Assembly (NCBI GenBank): GCA_022036555.1
Contig: CM039135.1
Location: 39,578,243-39,642,242, forward strand
Reading direction: 5' to 3'
Length of the DNA: 64,000 nt
From: Microstegium vimineum
Taxonomy: Eukaryota > Streptophyta > Magnoliopsida > Poales > Poaceae
The position numbers were made by a program, and so were the translations under genes. The notes below the pieces were generated by a model. The model had not been told where the DNA came from. It made no database searches and worked only from the letters and a program-made list of their open reading frames with translations. Below are positions 34,217-46,174 of this stretch, piece after piece (within the stretch, counting starts at the first letter, position 1; each line of letters opens with the position of its first letter).

Positions 34217-34514
34217 TTTTTTTTTTAACGAGAATTACTTCGGCTTTTAAGAAAGCAAAGAGTTTGATACAAGACTGGGGAACCAGTTTAACAGGATAGC
34301 AAACAACTAGATCTCAATGACATCAGTAGACTCCAACGTCAGAGGCTTGAACCTCCCCATCCAGCGCAGAACTTCATCCTTCACTTGTGTAATGCGCAGA
34401 CGATCATTTTCTGTAAGAAGAATGCTCCACTTCTGCATGAAGGATAGGGCAATGTAGATTATGTCAGAAGGAGACTTGGGGAACTCGCCCTCAATGGCCA
34501 TCTTGTTTCTGTTA
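34217..34514 (-). mobile_element. 5'-truncated LINE tail, 14-bp TSD
   Basis: Minus-strand insertion with its poly-A as a T run at 34217-34226. A 64-codon ORF2 C-terminal remnant (34307-34501, SPSDIIYIALSFMQKWSILL) follows. GGACACGGGAGAGA (34203-34216) and GGACACAGGAGATA (34515-34528) form an imperfect 14-bp target duplication. Confidence 0.75.
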
Positions 34515-34528
34515 GGACACAGGAGATA

Positions 34529-34782
34529 TAGCCCTCTGCAATTCAGCTATTGCTTGTCTCGGTCGCGTCTTGCTTTGACTTTGACTAGTGCTTGCCTTTA
34601 TTAGATTTATTTAGAATAAACGAACGCAATGAAAGAAAATTACGTTGTGACTCGCTGAAGGCAAGTTCGTAAATCATCATGCAGATAAAACCCAATAAGC
34701 TAATGGCAAGCTAAGTAATTATGCATGCGAGAGTTTGCGACCCCAAAATCTGCCGAAGGGTCCAGAAGAAACAGGCCAGCTC
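34529..34782. other. Intergenic spacer
   Basis: Short region between LINE tail and copia element. No feature seen. Confidence 0.4.
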
Positions 34783-34787
34783 AAGAG

Positions 34788-35317
34788 TGTTGGAATTAGA
34801 TCTCCCACAGTTTAGGTCCAACGGGCTTTAGATCTGCGCCCTGATCGGGGGCGCCCAACCTTGTGGTTGGTGGCCCTCCGTCGCACAACGCTATATAGAT
34901 GAGGTGGGGGCCGGGACGCTTAGTACAATGTACGAGGTTCATCGAGCCGCCAGTTCCCCACCGACATCCAAACCCTAGACCGATCTGAACAGGGGCGCTG
35001 CCAGCGACGGGAAGTACCACCGACGTCGGCGAGCACCGGATGCAGGAGGACTCTACGGAGACGGCCACACCTACGCCAACCACTGACGCAAGCCGACCGA
35101 CGAACGACGGTACGCCGGCGACCATGACGGGCAGTGGCTCCACCAACACCAACCCTACTGGCAACGCCGCCGCCACTGCGTCTCCCGCCGATGGATCTGG
35201 TCGGTACTCTACTACACACTCTCTCTTTGTATGCATCATGAAGAACTGCATCTTGTTTCTACTCGAACACGTGTTTACCTACTGGATCTACCTCCTAGCG
35301 ATCCTATGAACCTAACA
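34788..35317 (+). repeat. Left LTR of the copia element
   Basis: 530 bp. TATATA at 34892-34897 is a likely U3 TATA box. It differs from the right LTR by scattered substitutions and a short deletion near 34825. Confidence 0.92.
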
Positions 35318-35318
35318 A

Positions 35319-35333
35319 TGGTATTAGACGCCT
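35319..35333 (+). other. Primer-binding site of the copia element
   Basis: TGGTATTAGACGC follows the LTR by one base and resembles the initiator-Met tRNA complement used by copia elements. Confidence 0.7.
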
Positions 35334-36551
35334 CCTACGGAGGGGATCCATCTGGATCTGAGCCGAAACGGCTCAACAGAACGAACCCTAACCCTATTGT
35401 GAAAACAGTATTGTGAAAACATAAGGGATTAGGGAGAAGAACTAGAATTGAACCACGGATCGGCATGAACGAACACAAGCAACGAAACCCTAACAAAGTA
35501 GGGACACCCGATCTGAACGAAATCCATGATCTAGTGAAACCCTAACCCTAGTCGATTGCTTCAGAGGATTAGGGGAAGGGATGAACACGCGAAAGCCAGA
35601 AATTCTCGAATGAACAAACGAAGAACAGGGCCGGCGGGTGATCTTCTTCCCCACCGCCGGCCATCTAGAACCCGAACCTACATCTGCCTTGCGCGTTGAA
35701 ACGACACAGCCGCCGAGCCGCTTGACGGCGAGGGGGCCGGCGACGGCGCACCCATCTTCTTCTCCGACCGAGGGGAGGAACGCTCGTTCTGCCTTGCTGT
35801 TGCTGGAGAGGCGCGGGGGAAAGACAAAGGGGAGGGAGAAATGAACCTAGGGTTCGGGGGGGGGGGGGGGGGGGGCGCGGGCGAGCGGTGTTTTGTTCTA
35901 CCGAAACCCACGCGTGGCCGTCCGATCGAGGAACCCCAGATCCAATGGCTCTCAGCCGATCTGAACGGCTGGGCCACTTTCGGCCCAGGCGGGTGAAGGG
36001 GGCAGCACGCGCGCGGCTTGGCAGTGCCGAAATGGTCTCTTGGCTGATTGTTTTGCTCAGGCCCGCGAACGAACAGTGACCTCTATCAATTTTATTTTCC
36101 AGAAATCATGTTGTACATTGAATTTAAATGAATTTGAATGAAATTTTCCTCTGCGTAAATTTTATCCAACGATAATTTTCGTTCAGAGAATAATATGAAT
36201 TCTTTTCTGGAAAATAATATCATGAACAATTTTATTGTTTCCGCTGCGAATAAAATATTGAATTATCTCTTAATTAAATTTGAACCAACGGGATAATTTA
36301 ATTTTGAGCGAATTATGAATTCTCTGAAATTTTTGATGAAATTATAGTACTGTTATTTTCTGACCAACGTTGTTAATAACATTATTCTAATGAATTGCTA
36401 TGCTTTTATTTTACTTCTGCCCAACGATGATGTATAATTTTTGCATAGATGAATTGCATGTTTTAATTTTGACCAACGTTGAGTTAAGGCATGCAATTTT
36501 TATGATGAATGTTTCTCACTTTTCTTTGGACAAATTTCAGGAGTTAAAGGA
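35334..36551 (+). other. Untranslated leader of the copia element
   Basis: About 1.2 kb without a gene. It contains a G20 run at 35856-35875 and, at 36150-36530, AT-rich sequence with recurrent CCAACG motifs. These may be assembly-sensitive. Confidence 0.6.
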
Positions 36552-37320
36552 ATGGTGAATATCAACAACATTCCTCCACTCAACGGTACTAACTACCGGG
36601 TGTGGCAGGAGAAGTACGAGCTGGAACTTGCATTGGCAGAGATTGATCTTGCCATTACTTCCCCGTGTCCTACTATTCCAGAGGAACCGGAGAAGCAAAT
36701 TGATGAAACTGACGAAGCATTCAACGCCCGAAAGCGTGATCATGCTGAAGTCAGAATGAAATATGATATTGAACACAGGCTTTGGATTCAATCCAATCGA
36801 AAATACCTATTGGTGGCGAAAGCCACTATTGAAGACCAAATCTGAGGGTCTATTCCAGAATGCATCACCGCCATTGACTACCTCGAAAGGGTGAAAAGTC
36901 AGTTTACTGGGTCTTCCAAGGCCACAGCAAGCACCATGATACATAAACTTGTATCTGAAAAATACAATGGTGGTGGTGTGCGTCAGCACATATTGAAAAT
37001 GAACACAATGACAGCAAAATTAAAGACAATGGATTTGGGGATCAATGATAAGTTCCTCATTCACTTGGTCTTTCTTTCTCTGCCAAAAGAATTCAAAACC
37101 TTTGCTGTGAACTATAATATGTTGCCCGAAAACTAGGACATTGAAAAACTCATTGCAATGTGTGTTCAGGAGGAAGAGAGACTTAAGTCCTCACAGGGTG
37201 ACTCAGCTCATCTTGTGAAGGACAATAAAAGAAAGAATTATTACAAGAAATCACAGGGGAAAGCCCAGTGGAATAAAGGCTCTCCCTCCAAGCCACAAGA
37301 AAATGCAATTGAAAAGGCAA
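36552..37320 (+). pseudogene. Gag of the copia element
   Basis: Starts MVNINNIPPLNGTNY, a usual copia Gag opening. Stops lie at 36843-36845 and 37134-37136 without loss of frame. The Gag core (SKATASTMIHKLVSEKY, then LPKEFKTFAVNYNMLPEN) is followed by a Lys-rich tail. An A-run frameshift near 37315-37325 moves it out of frame with the zinc knuckle. Confidence 0.88.
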
Positions 37321-37968
37321 AAAAAGGACTTACAGGATGAGGACTACAGAAAATATGGCAATGTTGAAAAAGACCAGTGCAAAGAATGCTTCAAGAGAGG
37401 ACATTACAAGAGAGATTGCTCAGTCTACCTGAAAAAGTTATTGAAGAAAGTTGATGATACTATCACATTTGTAGATGAATCCCTATTTTTATGTTATTCG
37501 AACACCACTTGGTGGATTGATTCAGGTGCAACAATTCATGTTTCGAATTCTTTACAGGGGTTAAGTGGGAGGAGAACTCTGCAAAGAGGAGAAAAAATGA
37601 TTAAAGTTGCGAATGGAGTACAAGCTGGAGTTGAAGCCATTGGCGACCTAGCTTTAGAATTAAAAGATGGCTTTGTACTTAAGCTTAGAAATGTACTCTA
37701 TGTTGCTTCTTTGTGTAGAAATTTAATAAGTGTTTCGAAACTCGATGATGATGGATTTGGCTGTCATTTTGGTAATGGCAGATGTGAAATATTTGATAAT
37801 AATAATAAGTGTGTTGGTCTTGCCTTCCGACAAGACAAACTTTATTTATTATCTCTTGCTGAGAATGTGAATCATGAATGTGATGCTGTGAATGATGTGA
37901 ATGTCTCTAAATCTACAAATAAGAACAAGAAGCGGAAGATAAATGAAAGCGTCTCTTCGAAGCTATGA
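37303..37968 (+). pseudogene. Zinc knuckle and protease of the copia element
   Basis: CKECFKRGHYKRDC is a CX2CX4HX4C knuckle that binds the RNA. The protease active site is WWIDSGATIHV. The frame ends at a TGA (37966-37968) directly before the integrase zinc-binding motif HCRLGH, so pol is interrupted. Confidence 0.88.
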
Positions 37969-38960
37969 CATTGTCGTTTGGGCCATATTTCGAGGGGGAG
38001 AATAGAACGCTTAGTGAAACAATCGATTCTTCCGCACTTAGAATTCTCCGATTTAGAACAATTTGTTCATTGCATCAAAGGAAAATATGTTAAGAAAATA
38101 AAGAAAGATGCTAAACGAAGCACGAGAGTATTAGAAATAATCCACACGAACATTTGCGGTCCATTCCCAATGAAAAGCGTGGATGGTTATGATTCGTTCA
38201 TAACATTCACGGATGATTACTCTCGTTATGGCTATATTTATCCAATTAAAGAAAGAACAGAAGCATTGGATAAATTTAAGATATTTAAAGCCGAAATTGA
38301 AAATCAACACAACTTGAAAATAAAGATAGTTCGATCAGACCGTGGTGGAGAGTATTATGGGCGACATACCCCGTATCGCCAAATTCCAGGTCCCTTTGCA
38401 AGGTTCCTACATGAAAATGACATAGTCACTCAATACTCCACACCGGGGGAGCCTCAGCAGAATGGAGTGGCTAAAAGAAGAAACCGTACCTTAATGAATA
38501 TGGTGAGAAGCATGATGAGTTACTCCACACTACCAATTGGTTTATGGATGGAGGCACTAAAAACCATCATTCACATACTTAATCGAGTACCAAGCAAGTC
38601 GGTGCAGAAAACACTGTATGAATTATGGACAGGAAGAGAACCTTCACTTAAGCACTTACGTGTGTGGGGCTGTCCAGCTGAGGCAAAGGTTTTTAACCTA
38701 AATATTGGAAAGTTAGACTCCAAGACTATCAGTTGTCATTTCATTGGCTATCCAGAAAGATCGAAAGGATATCGATTCTATTGTCCTGATAGATACACGA
38801 AATTTGTTGAAACAAGACACGTTGTGTTCTTGGAGGATGATATGATCAGGAGGAGCAAGGTAACACGTGAAATTAGCCTTGAGGAGAAGCGGGTACATGT
38901 ACCTACTCCGATGGTTGAAGAACCATTCTTTACGTTACCTGCTACCGATGTTGCACCAGC
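37969..38960 (+). pseudogene. Integrase of the copia element, catalytic residues altered
   Basis: The zinc-binding HCRLGHIS start is present. In the catalytic core the expected first Asp is Asn (HTNICGP, codon 38148-38150), the second Asp is kept (RSDRGGEYYG), and the expected Glu is Lys (NGVAKRRNRT, codon 38473-38475). Both substitutions fit G-to-A changes. The enzyme would be inactive. Confidence 0.85.
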
Positions 38961-39079
38961 AGTACAGGACGCTGTGGTGACAACGCCTGTTGTGAATTCT
39001 CCCATAGCGACAACGAATGAACAAGAGGAACCTGTCCATCAGGGGCCTGTAGAACCAAATGTCGCTAATAAGGAAGAAC

Positions 39080-40010
39080 AACAACAGCCCATAGTGGACC
39101 AAGTGTCAGAGGATCCTAGAAGGTCTCAAAGAACTAGAAGGTCAGCTATTCCAAATGATTATGAAATTTATGAAACTGAAAAATTCCATATGGAAGATGA
39201 CCCTATAACTTTTGAAGAAGCCATGAGAAGCGAACTCTCATTGAAGTGGCTTCAGGCCATGAAAGATGAGATGAAATCTATGAATATCAACAAGGTTTGG
39301 GTTCTAGAAAATATTCCTAAAGGAGCTAAGAAAGTAGGCTCCAAATGGGTCTATAAGACGAAATATGACTCCCAAGGGAATATTGAAAGACACAAAGCGC
39401 GACTTGTGGCTAAGGGTTTTACCCAAAGAGAAGGGATCGATTACAATGAAACCTTTTCTCCGGTTTCTTGTAAAGATTCTTTCAGAATTATTATGACACT
39501 TGTGGCTCACTATGATCTAGAATTACATCAGATGGATGTAAAGACCGCATTCCTAAATGGGGATTTGGATGAAAATGTCTATATGGCACAACCGAAAGGT
39601 TTTGTTGTAAAAGGAAAAGAAAATATGGGATGTCGTCTAAAAAGATCCATTTATGGTTTGAAACAAGCTTCGAGACAGTGGTACTTGAAGTTTGATAAAA
39701 CTATAAAGGGCTTTGGGTTTACAGAAAATGTCGAGGACAATTGTGTCTATGTGAAATTTAAGAATAAGAAATACATATTCCTGATCCTATATGTGGATGA
39801 TATCTTACTTGCTAGTAGTGATGTCAATCTACTATTGGAGACGAAGAAATTCTTGTCCTCGAACTTTGATATGAAAGATCTCGGTGAAGCTTCATTCGTC
39901 TTGGGAATTGAGATTCATCGAGATAGAAGAAAAGGGGTATTGGGATTGTCGCAGAAGGCATATATAGAATAGGTTCTGAAGAAATTTAGTATGCATGCGT
40001 GTAGTCCATC
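39080..40010 (+). pseudogene. Reverse transcriptase of the copia element
   Basis: GSKWVYKTKYDSQGNIERHK, FSPVSCKDSFR, LHQMDVKTAFLNGDL and the catalytic YVDDILL mark copia RT. A TAG at 39970-39972 interrupts the thumb; the same frame continues after it. Confidence 0.9.
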
Positions 40011-40900
40011 TCCTGCTCCGATTGTCAAGGGCGATAAATATGGGGAACATCAGTGTCCCAAGAACCAATATGAAATTGGTCAAATGAAAGCGGTACCGTA
40101 TGCTTCGGCAATTGGAAGTTTGCAATATGCTCAAATATGTACGCGCCCTGACATAGCTTTTGTTACCGGGTTACTTGGCAGATATCAAAAGAATCCAGGA
40201 ATTGAACATTGGAAATTAATGAAGAAAGTCTTGCGTTATTTGCAAGCTACAAAAGGTCTCATGTTGACATATGAAAAATATGATTCCCTGCACATAGAGG
40301 GGTATTCAGACTCCGATTATGCTGGAGATGAAAGAAAATCCACATCAGGATATATCTTTACTCTCGCTAAAGGAGTGATATCATGAAAAAGTTCAAAACA
40401 AACAGTGACTATATCCTCGACAATGTACGCCGAGTTTGTAGCTTGTTATGAGGCCTCGGAGCAGGTAAATTAGTTAAAGAAATTTGTACCCGGGTTGAAA
40501 ATAATTGAAAGTATAGAAAGACCGATGCGGTTGTATTGTGATAACAACCCAGCGGTAGAATATGCTCACAACAATAGGTCAAGTGGTGCTGTCAAACACA
40601 TTGACATAAAGTACTATGTTGTGAAAGATAAACTTCGGGATCATATCATAAATCTTGAGCATATATGAACAGAAAAGATGCTAACGAATCCGCTTACAAA
40701 AGGCCTTCCTCCCAGTGTGTTCAGAGGACACATAGCCGGCATGGGTTTAAGGGAGAGCCTATGATTCCCGAAGAACAAGAAGGGCCCAGAATAATGAAAA
40801 CTTTGTTCCAAAATAGAAAGGTGTGTAGTAGCTGTCAGACTAACGACATGAATTGTTGTGACGATGAAGCATGCTCTATATACTGATCTGTGATGGAATA
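40011..40900 (+). pseudogene. RNase H region of the copia element
   Basis: PDIAFVTGLLGRY, the SDSDYAGDE motif and later the YCDNNPAVEYAHN and KHIDIKYYVV motifs are typical. Stops lie at 40384-40386, 40471-40473 and 40666-40668, all in the same frame. Confidence 0.88.
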
Positions 40901-40954
40901 GAAAAGAATTGAAATATTGAACTCGAATGAGAATTGAAGAATGAAAAGAATTAT

Positions 40955-40973
40955 GTGAGATCTAGGGGGAGAA
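40955..40973 (+). other. Polypurine tract of the copia element
   Basis: AGGGGGAGAA touches the start of the right LTR. Confidence 0.8.
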
Positions 40974-41509
40974 TGTTGGAATTAAATCTCCCACCGTTTA
41001 GGCCCAACGGCCTAACGGGCCTTAGATCTGCGCCCTGATCGGGGGCGCCCAACCTTGTGGTTGGTGGGCCCCCGTCGCACAACGCTATATAGATGAGGTA
41101 GGGGCCGAGGCGCTCAGTACGATGTACGAGGTTCACCGAGCCGTCAGTTCCCCACCGACATCCAAACCCTAGACCGATCTGAACAGGGACGCTGCCAACG
41201 ACAGGAAGTACCACCGACGCCGGCGAGCACAGGATGCAGGAGGCCTCTACGGAGACGGCCACACCTACGCCGACCACTGACGCAAGCCGACCGGCGAACA
41301 ACGGTACGACGGCGACCATGACGGGCAGCAGCTCCACCAGCACCAACCCTACCGGCAACGCCGCCGCCACTGCGTCTCCCGCCGATGGATCTGGTCGGTA
41401 CTCTACTACACTCTCTCTCTCTATGCATCATAAAGAACTGCATCTTGTTTCTACTCGAACACGTGTTTACCTACTGGATCTACCTCCTAGCGATCCTACC
41501 AACCTAACA
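40974..41509 (+). repeat. Right LTR of the copia element
   Basis: 536 bp from TGTTGGAATTAAATC to AACCTAACA. Compare the left LTR for insertion age. Confidence 0.92.
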
Positions 41510-41514
41510 AAGAG

Positions 41515-42715
41515 TACCATAGATTTTCGTACCCGGGCAGTACGTAGATGAAACTGCACCAGGTCCACAGGCGCCGACCATACCCTGTGACTCAGGAGGC
41601 CAGAATACCGGTTACGAATTCAAAGGCACAGTGCGGTCCCTGTATTCAAAAGGCTCCAAACCTGCCTGGGCTCCCCCTCCAGCGGTCGGTCCAGCTGGAG
41701 TACTGTACTCCGTAGACTGTAGCATCGTAGTATGCATGGCAGGGCCTGAACCCTGAAGGCTCTGCATTCTGCACTGCGACGCGCAGAAATATATAAATTG
41801 GGTGCTCTGCTCTGCGATAGCCTGCTACGAGAGTCCGATCTCCACGCAGGCGTGCGTAAATGCATGCCGTGCATGAAAACGAGCCAGATCCCGTGCATCT
41901 GGAAGGAGGACGTACTACGGCAGGTGCTGGACGGACAAAACATGCCCCTTCTGCAGTTCTGCCTGCGCAGCTCGCCGATGAAATGAAACACACGCACACG
42001 CTGCCGACACCCTGCTCGCAGCGGTAATAGCAGTAGGTGTGGGATATCAAGCCGGCCGGCCGGGGCCGCCCTGCTGGCGCATCACATGGCGAAATTCCTC
42101 AATGCGCCGATGCCGTACCTGCAGGTGCACTCGTGGCGCATCTCTCGTTTTCGTCAGAGGATAGGATGGAACTTGTGGCCTCTGGTCCTGTAAAGTACTT
42201 AAGGCTTCGTCCTGACACCAATAAATTTTTTTACGAAAACATATTTCATAATTAATCTAAAAATACTTATTTTGTATCATTAGTGTTTATATTTTTTAAT
42301 ATAATTTTAGTCAAAATTTAGATGATTGATTTTTTTTATTTTTTTTTGTGAAATAGATGATTAATTTTCAAATAAACAAGATTTACATTCTTTTCTAGAT
42401 GGAAAGAGTAACTATTACCAGCTATCGATTAAAAGCCAGATCGATTTCGCAACACGAAATGTATAGTTTGCGAGTTGCACGCATGCACGCGCACGGACGA
42501 CTTTTACAACAAATATAAATAAGTAGAACCACACAGCTGTCTGTTATCTGTTTCTTATGGGCCGGTCCTGCATCGTCCCTGACCATGAAACTGTTTTATG
42601 TTTTACAAATGGAGCAAAAACTCAAAGCTCCAAAGCCGCCCCGGCCATATGCACGGGCATTTGGCTATTAGCATGCCCGAGATTTTGACTTGCCTATTTT
42701 AGTGCCAAAACCAGT
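41515..42715. other. Intergenic
   Basis: Mixed composition to 42200, then AT-rich Stowaway-like interior at 42210-42400 without clear ends. The open frames at 41620-42050 have no recognised domain. Confidence 0.4.
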
Positions 42716-42718
42716 TAA

Positions 42719-42844
42719 GGCTTTGTTTCATGTACATGTATCTCCCTCAAATCATATGTATTGGAGTGTATTTGAACCAATATACGCTCTAATCCACTTT
42801 AATCCATATAATTTAAGGTCGATAGATGCACATCAAACAAGGCC
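42719..42844. mobile_element. Tourist-like MITE, 126 bp, TSD TAA
   Basis: Inverted ends GGCTTTGTTTCATGTAC and GCACATCAAACAAGGCC, with TAA at 42716-42718 and 42845-42847. Confidence 0.8.
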
Positions 42845-43285
42845 TAAAGGTTTAAAGCCAGACGCTCGTATACAGGAATCATTTTTGGCGCGCTGCAGTA
42901 ATCCGTTTTTCTTTATGTACGTTCCATCCATTATTATTTCAGTCAACATGACGAAATTATATACAGTGAAGTAGAGTACTCCGTACCATACTATACTAGT
43001 CCGTTAAAGATGTTTAATTTGGATCATCTCCCCAAACCTGACACACACACACACCTGCATTGCTGGCTGGCTGCCACCGGAACAGGCCGCAGTCAAACCT
43101 CTCTAGCCGTAAGAGAACACAAATTGACAAATGACAGTGCACTGCACGTACGGGAGTGGATCCTTAAATTACCACCGTCCGTTTTTCACTGCCGTTCCCT
43201 CCCCTCATCAGATTCATAGAGCGACGACAGAACCTCACAGTCGTCTCAGCTCCTTTCCTCCCACTGCAGACGCTCCTCCTCCTGC

Positions 43286-43291
43286 TATATA
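43286..43291 (+). promoter_or_regulatory. TATA box of the small Pro-rich gene
   Basis: TATATA inside GCTATATAGGAGG, about 215 bp before the ATG at 43502. A pyrimidine-rich and ACACAC-containing leader follows. Confidence 0.6.
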
Positions 43292-43501
43292 GGAGGAGTA
43301 ACACATCCCTTGCAGCCACCACCCCAAGCAACTCCATATAGCTTGGCGATCGAGCTTAGCTTTGACCCAGACCCGCACACTCCCTCCCTCCTGCTGCAGC
43401 ACACACTAGCACCAGTGACCACACCACACTAGCGGAGCAGGGCAGGTTTTCATCGTGTCCTCGTCTGTTCGTCGTCAGTTGGATGGCAAGTACGTGTTGA
43501 C

Positions 43502-44148
43502 ATGTACAAGTACAACTCGGAACAGCCGCCGCCGCCGCCGCCGCCGCAGGCCCAGCAGCAGCTGATGGCGCCGCCGCGGATGTCCTTCTCCAACGACTTC
43601 GCGCTGGAGCCGCCGCCGCCGTCGCTGCCGAGGCCGCCGGGCCGCGCGGACGCGGACTTCGAGTTCTCTCCGGCGGGAAGCCGGCCCATGATGGACGCGG
43701 ACCAGCTCTTCTCCAAGGGCCGTATCCTGCCGCTGCGTGAGGCGGCGCGGCCCCCGACGACGACGACCCTGCGCGACGAGCTTCGTCTGCGCGCGCCGGA
43801 GGCCGACCGCGGCCACCACCGCGGGCCACGGTGGAAGGACCTGCTTGGGCTCAAGAGGGCGCACGCGCAGCACAAGAAGCAGGGGGCCGCCGCCGCTGAC
43901 GCTCACGTGGTAATAATAATCGCACACTGACCACCATGCATGCATTTTTGACTTGCACATGGACATGCATGGGGGATCTCTTTTCATTTCGAGGTGATTC
44001 TGCTCCAGTGCTCCAGAAACAGCGCATGCATGCCGCCCATGCTTGTCGAGCACTGGCCACTGGCACATCTTTTAGTTTAATTAACCTCCTTTTTTTTTTA
44101 CTGAGGCAGGATCTTGGAGAGCATGGAGAGGCAGAGGCCGGAGAGTGA
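43502..44148 (+). CDS. Small Pro/Gln-rich plant protein resembling DUF1645, two exons
   Basis: Exon 1 is 43502-43909. A GTAATA donor follows, then a 200-bp intron ending in GAGGCAG, and exon 2 is 44110-44148. The product has 148 residues. Residues 8-20 are Pro/Gln-rich. DFEFSPAGSRPMMDADQLFSKGRILPL at about 56-83 is the recognisable core (acidic-aromatic, then LF.KG.ILPL), and RWKDLLGLKR near 119-128 is a basic Trp/Leu motif. This combination resembles DUF1645-type proteins, some of which influence seed or organ growth, but this protein is shorter. The function is unknown. Without splicing the frame ends after VVIIIAH, so the intron is preferred but not proven. Confidence 0.65.
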
Positions 44149-44920
44149 AGCAACAGATGGCCGTCACTTTCATTTGGTTAGTGCGGCAGGAAATTGGAGC
44201 ATGACAAAGTAAACTACTGAGACGAAATTTGGTGTTGCAGAGTTAATTGTAGCATGGATCTTTCACAATTCACCGTCTAACTTCTGATATCTGTCACACG
44301 TACTGGTTACGTTGGGGAGCAAGAAATATCGATCGCCATCATTTACGTTCACAACTGGTGTTTCCTTCTTTTTTTTTCCCCTTTCGAGGTGGAATGAGAC
44401 ATTGAGATTGTTTTCAGGTAGCTAGGTCGTCCTGTTTTCCCTCGTTTGATTTTGGAGGGTCAACTGATCGTTTTTTTTTCTCTCGCCAGCTGTAGTTGGT
44501 AGGGTTTCGTTCATGCTTCTCTATCAACCTGTACAAATGCGATGCCTGTACCTTTGGGATTTAGTAAAAAAAAAGTGATGGAAAATGGGTTACAATTAAG
44601 CTCGAATTATTTATGTGGTTAATCTACGAGCTATATATGAAGTTAATTGTGCTTCCATGCTACTACTAGCAAGCATGTCCATACGATGTATCATGATGAT
44701 ATATAGCAGGCTTGTTGCGTAGTTATCTAGACTAGTTCTTTTCGAAGATAATGAGCTGAGCTAGCTAGTTGAATTTCACTGTGCTTGGCCCAACCTTATT
44801 GCAAGTAAATAAAATTCAAAATCTCTAATAAATGCTAGGTGCAATAAACGTTAATATATTAATTAATATCGTATGGGAAAGTGCCTAGCTAGATATTAAC
44901 TCCGCTCAATTATGAGTGGC
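44149..44920. other. 3' flank and intergenic DNA
   Basis: 3' UTR of the preceding gene, then AT-rich DNA. No second gene seen. Confidence 0.4.
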
Positions 44921-45130
44921 CACTACTAAAAAATAGTTTTTTAAATAACATTTTTATCGCAGGTTTACTAAATCGTTTGGTGATAATATATATCACTACA
45001 GGTTAGAATAAAACTAATGGTAAAAATGATCTTCATAGCTAGTGATTTGGAACAATCCTGTCCCAAACCGACGGTAAAGATTGTGTTGATCAATGGTCTG
45101 GGAGAGAGCAACTAGCGATGAAAGCGCTTG
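44921..45130 (+). mobile_element. CACTA left-end fragment
   Basis: CACTACTAAAAAATAGTTTT begins it, with motifs such as TTTGGTGATAATATA and TAATGGTAAAAATGAT in the subterminal region. No matching right end with the 3-bp flank GGC was found. Confidence 0.5.
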
Positions 45131-45504
45131 GACCTGGCCTCCGTGTCCAGCCTCTCCCACAGTTTTATTAGATCACGTGTCTAGCTTGTACTTTCTCAAG
45201 GTGGATGACAGGTGGGCTATGCTATGACGTGTCACTCTATGATTTGTCGCTTGTGAAGCACATGGATCGTTGGGTTCACACATCCCTTTCTCTCTAAATC
45301 CTCACTACGACACCCTCTCTCTATTCCTACAATTCCGACGGGGCACCCAACGTGGTATCCACACAAGTTGGCCCCTGGCGGTGTCGTCCTAGACGAGACA
45401 TGTCCCCTAGCCGGCGCCAACCCGAGTGCGAGTGTATGGCTCCCTGACAGTCTTGTTCTTTAATAACATCTACATTCTTGTCACAATTACATCACACAAG
45501 CACA
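45131..45504. other. Intergenic
   Basis: No gene or clear repeat end recognised. Confidence 0.35.
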
Positions 45505-45506
45505 TA

Positions 45507-45868
45507 CTCCCTCCGTCCCAGAATATTGGACGTTTTAGCGTTTAAAATTTGTCTCGTAAAGCATGGCGTTATAACCAAAGATGTAGGTATGTCGGCCTAG
45601 GAAAGCCATCTCATCGATCCATCCATCTTTGCTCAGCGCTCAGCGCTCCTTTAAAGGCACCAGAGATCGAATATAAAAAGTGAAAAAAAAATAGAAGATG
45701 GATTGTGCTGCGCTAGTGAACAACAATGGGCAGGAGACAGAAGTGTGTGTTGTCAATTAAAACCAGCATAAGTCATCATTCTTTGCATAGGGGTATGCAG
45801 GACTTTTGGTGTCAACATTGGTCTACGTGATGAATGCTAGAACGTCTATCTTTGTGAGACAGAGGGAG
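45507..45868. mobile_element. Stowaway-type element, 362 bp, TA target
   Basis: Ends CTCCCTCCGTCCCAGAATAT and GAGACAGAGGGAG with TA outside both. It is longer than the other copies and contains GTCGGCCTAGGAAAG in its interior. Confidence 0.75.
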
Positions 45869-46074
45869 TACATGATATCACAAACCTTTTGTATCTATTG
45901 CTATTTTCTGGATTAAATTGCTATTAAAAATACCTAAATTTCTAACAACTCCATCAACACAAATCGAAGGTACGTGCTCATCTTCTCGTGACACTATCTC
46001 TTTTCTATCGACATGTTTGTTCCGTGTCTTTCTCTGATTCTTCCTCGTGATGAGTGATTGGTGGTTCCTCGGCA

Positions 46075-46174
46075 NNNNNNNNNNNNNNNNNNNNNNNNNN
46101 NNNNNNNNNNNNNNNNNNNNNNNNNNNNNNNNNNNNNNNNNNNNNNNNNNNNNNNNNNNNNNNNNNNNNNNNNN
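46075..46174. other. Assembly gap of exactly 100 N
   Basis: One hundred unknown bases, a usual placeholder size, so the true gap length is unknown. Reading frames crossing it are artificial. Confidence 0.99.

Larger units (their letters stand above)
34788..41509 (+). mobile_element. Ty1/copia LTR retrotransposon, 6722 bp, TSD AAGAG
   Basis: Complete structure: AAGAG target duplication at 34783-34787 and 41510-41514, LTRs of 530 and 536 bp starting TGTTGGAATT and ending CCTAACA, primer site after the left LTR and purine tract before the right. Domain order protease, integrase, RT, RNase H proves copia. Seven in-frame stops, a frameshift near 37320 and two replaced integrase catalytic residues make it inactive. 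Confidence 0.95.
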
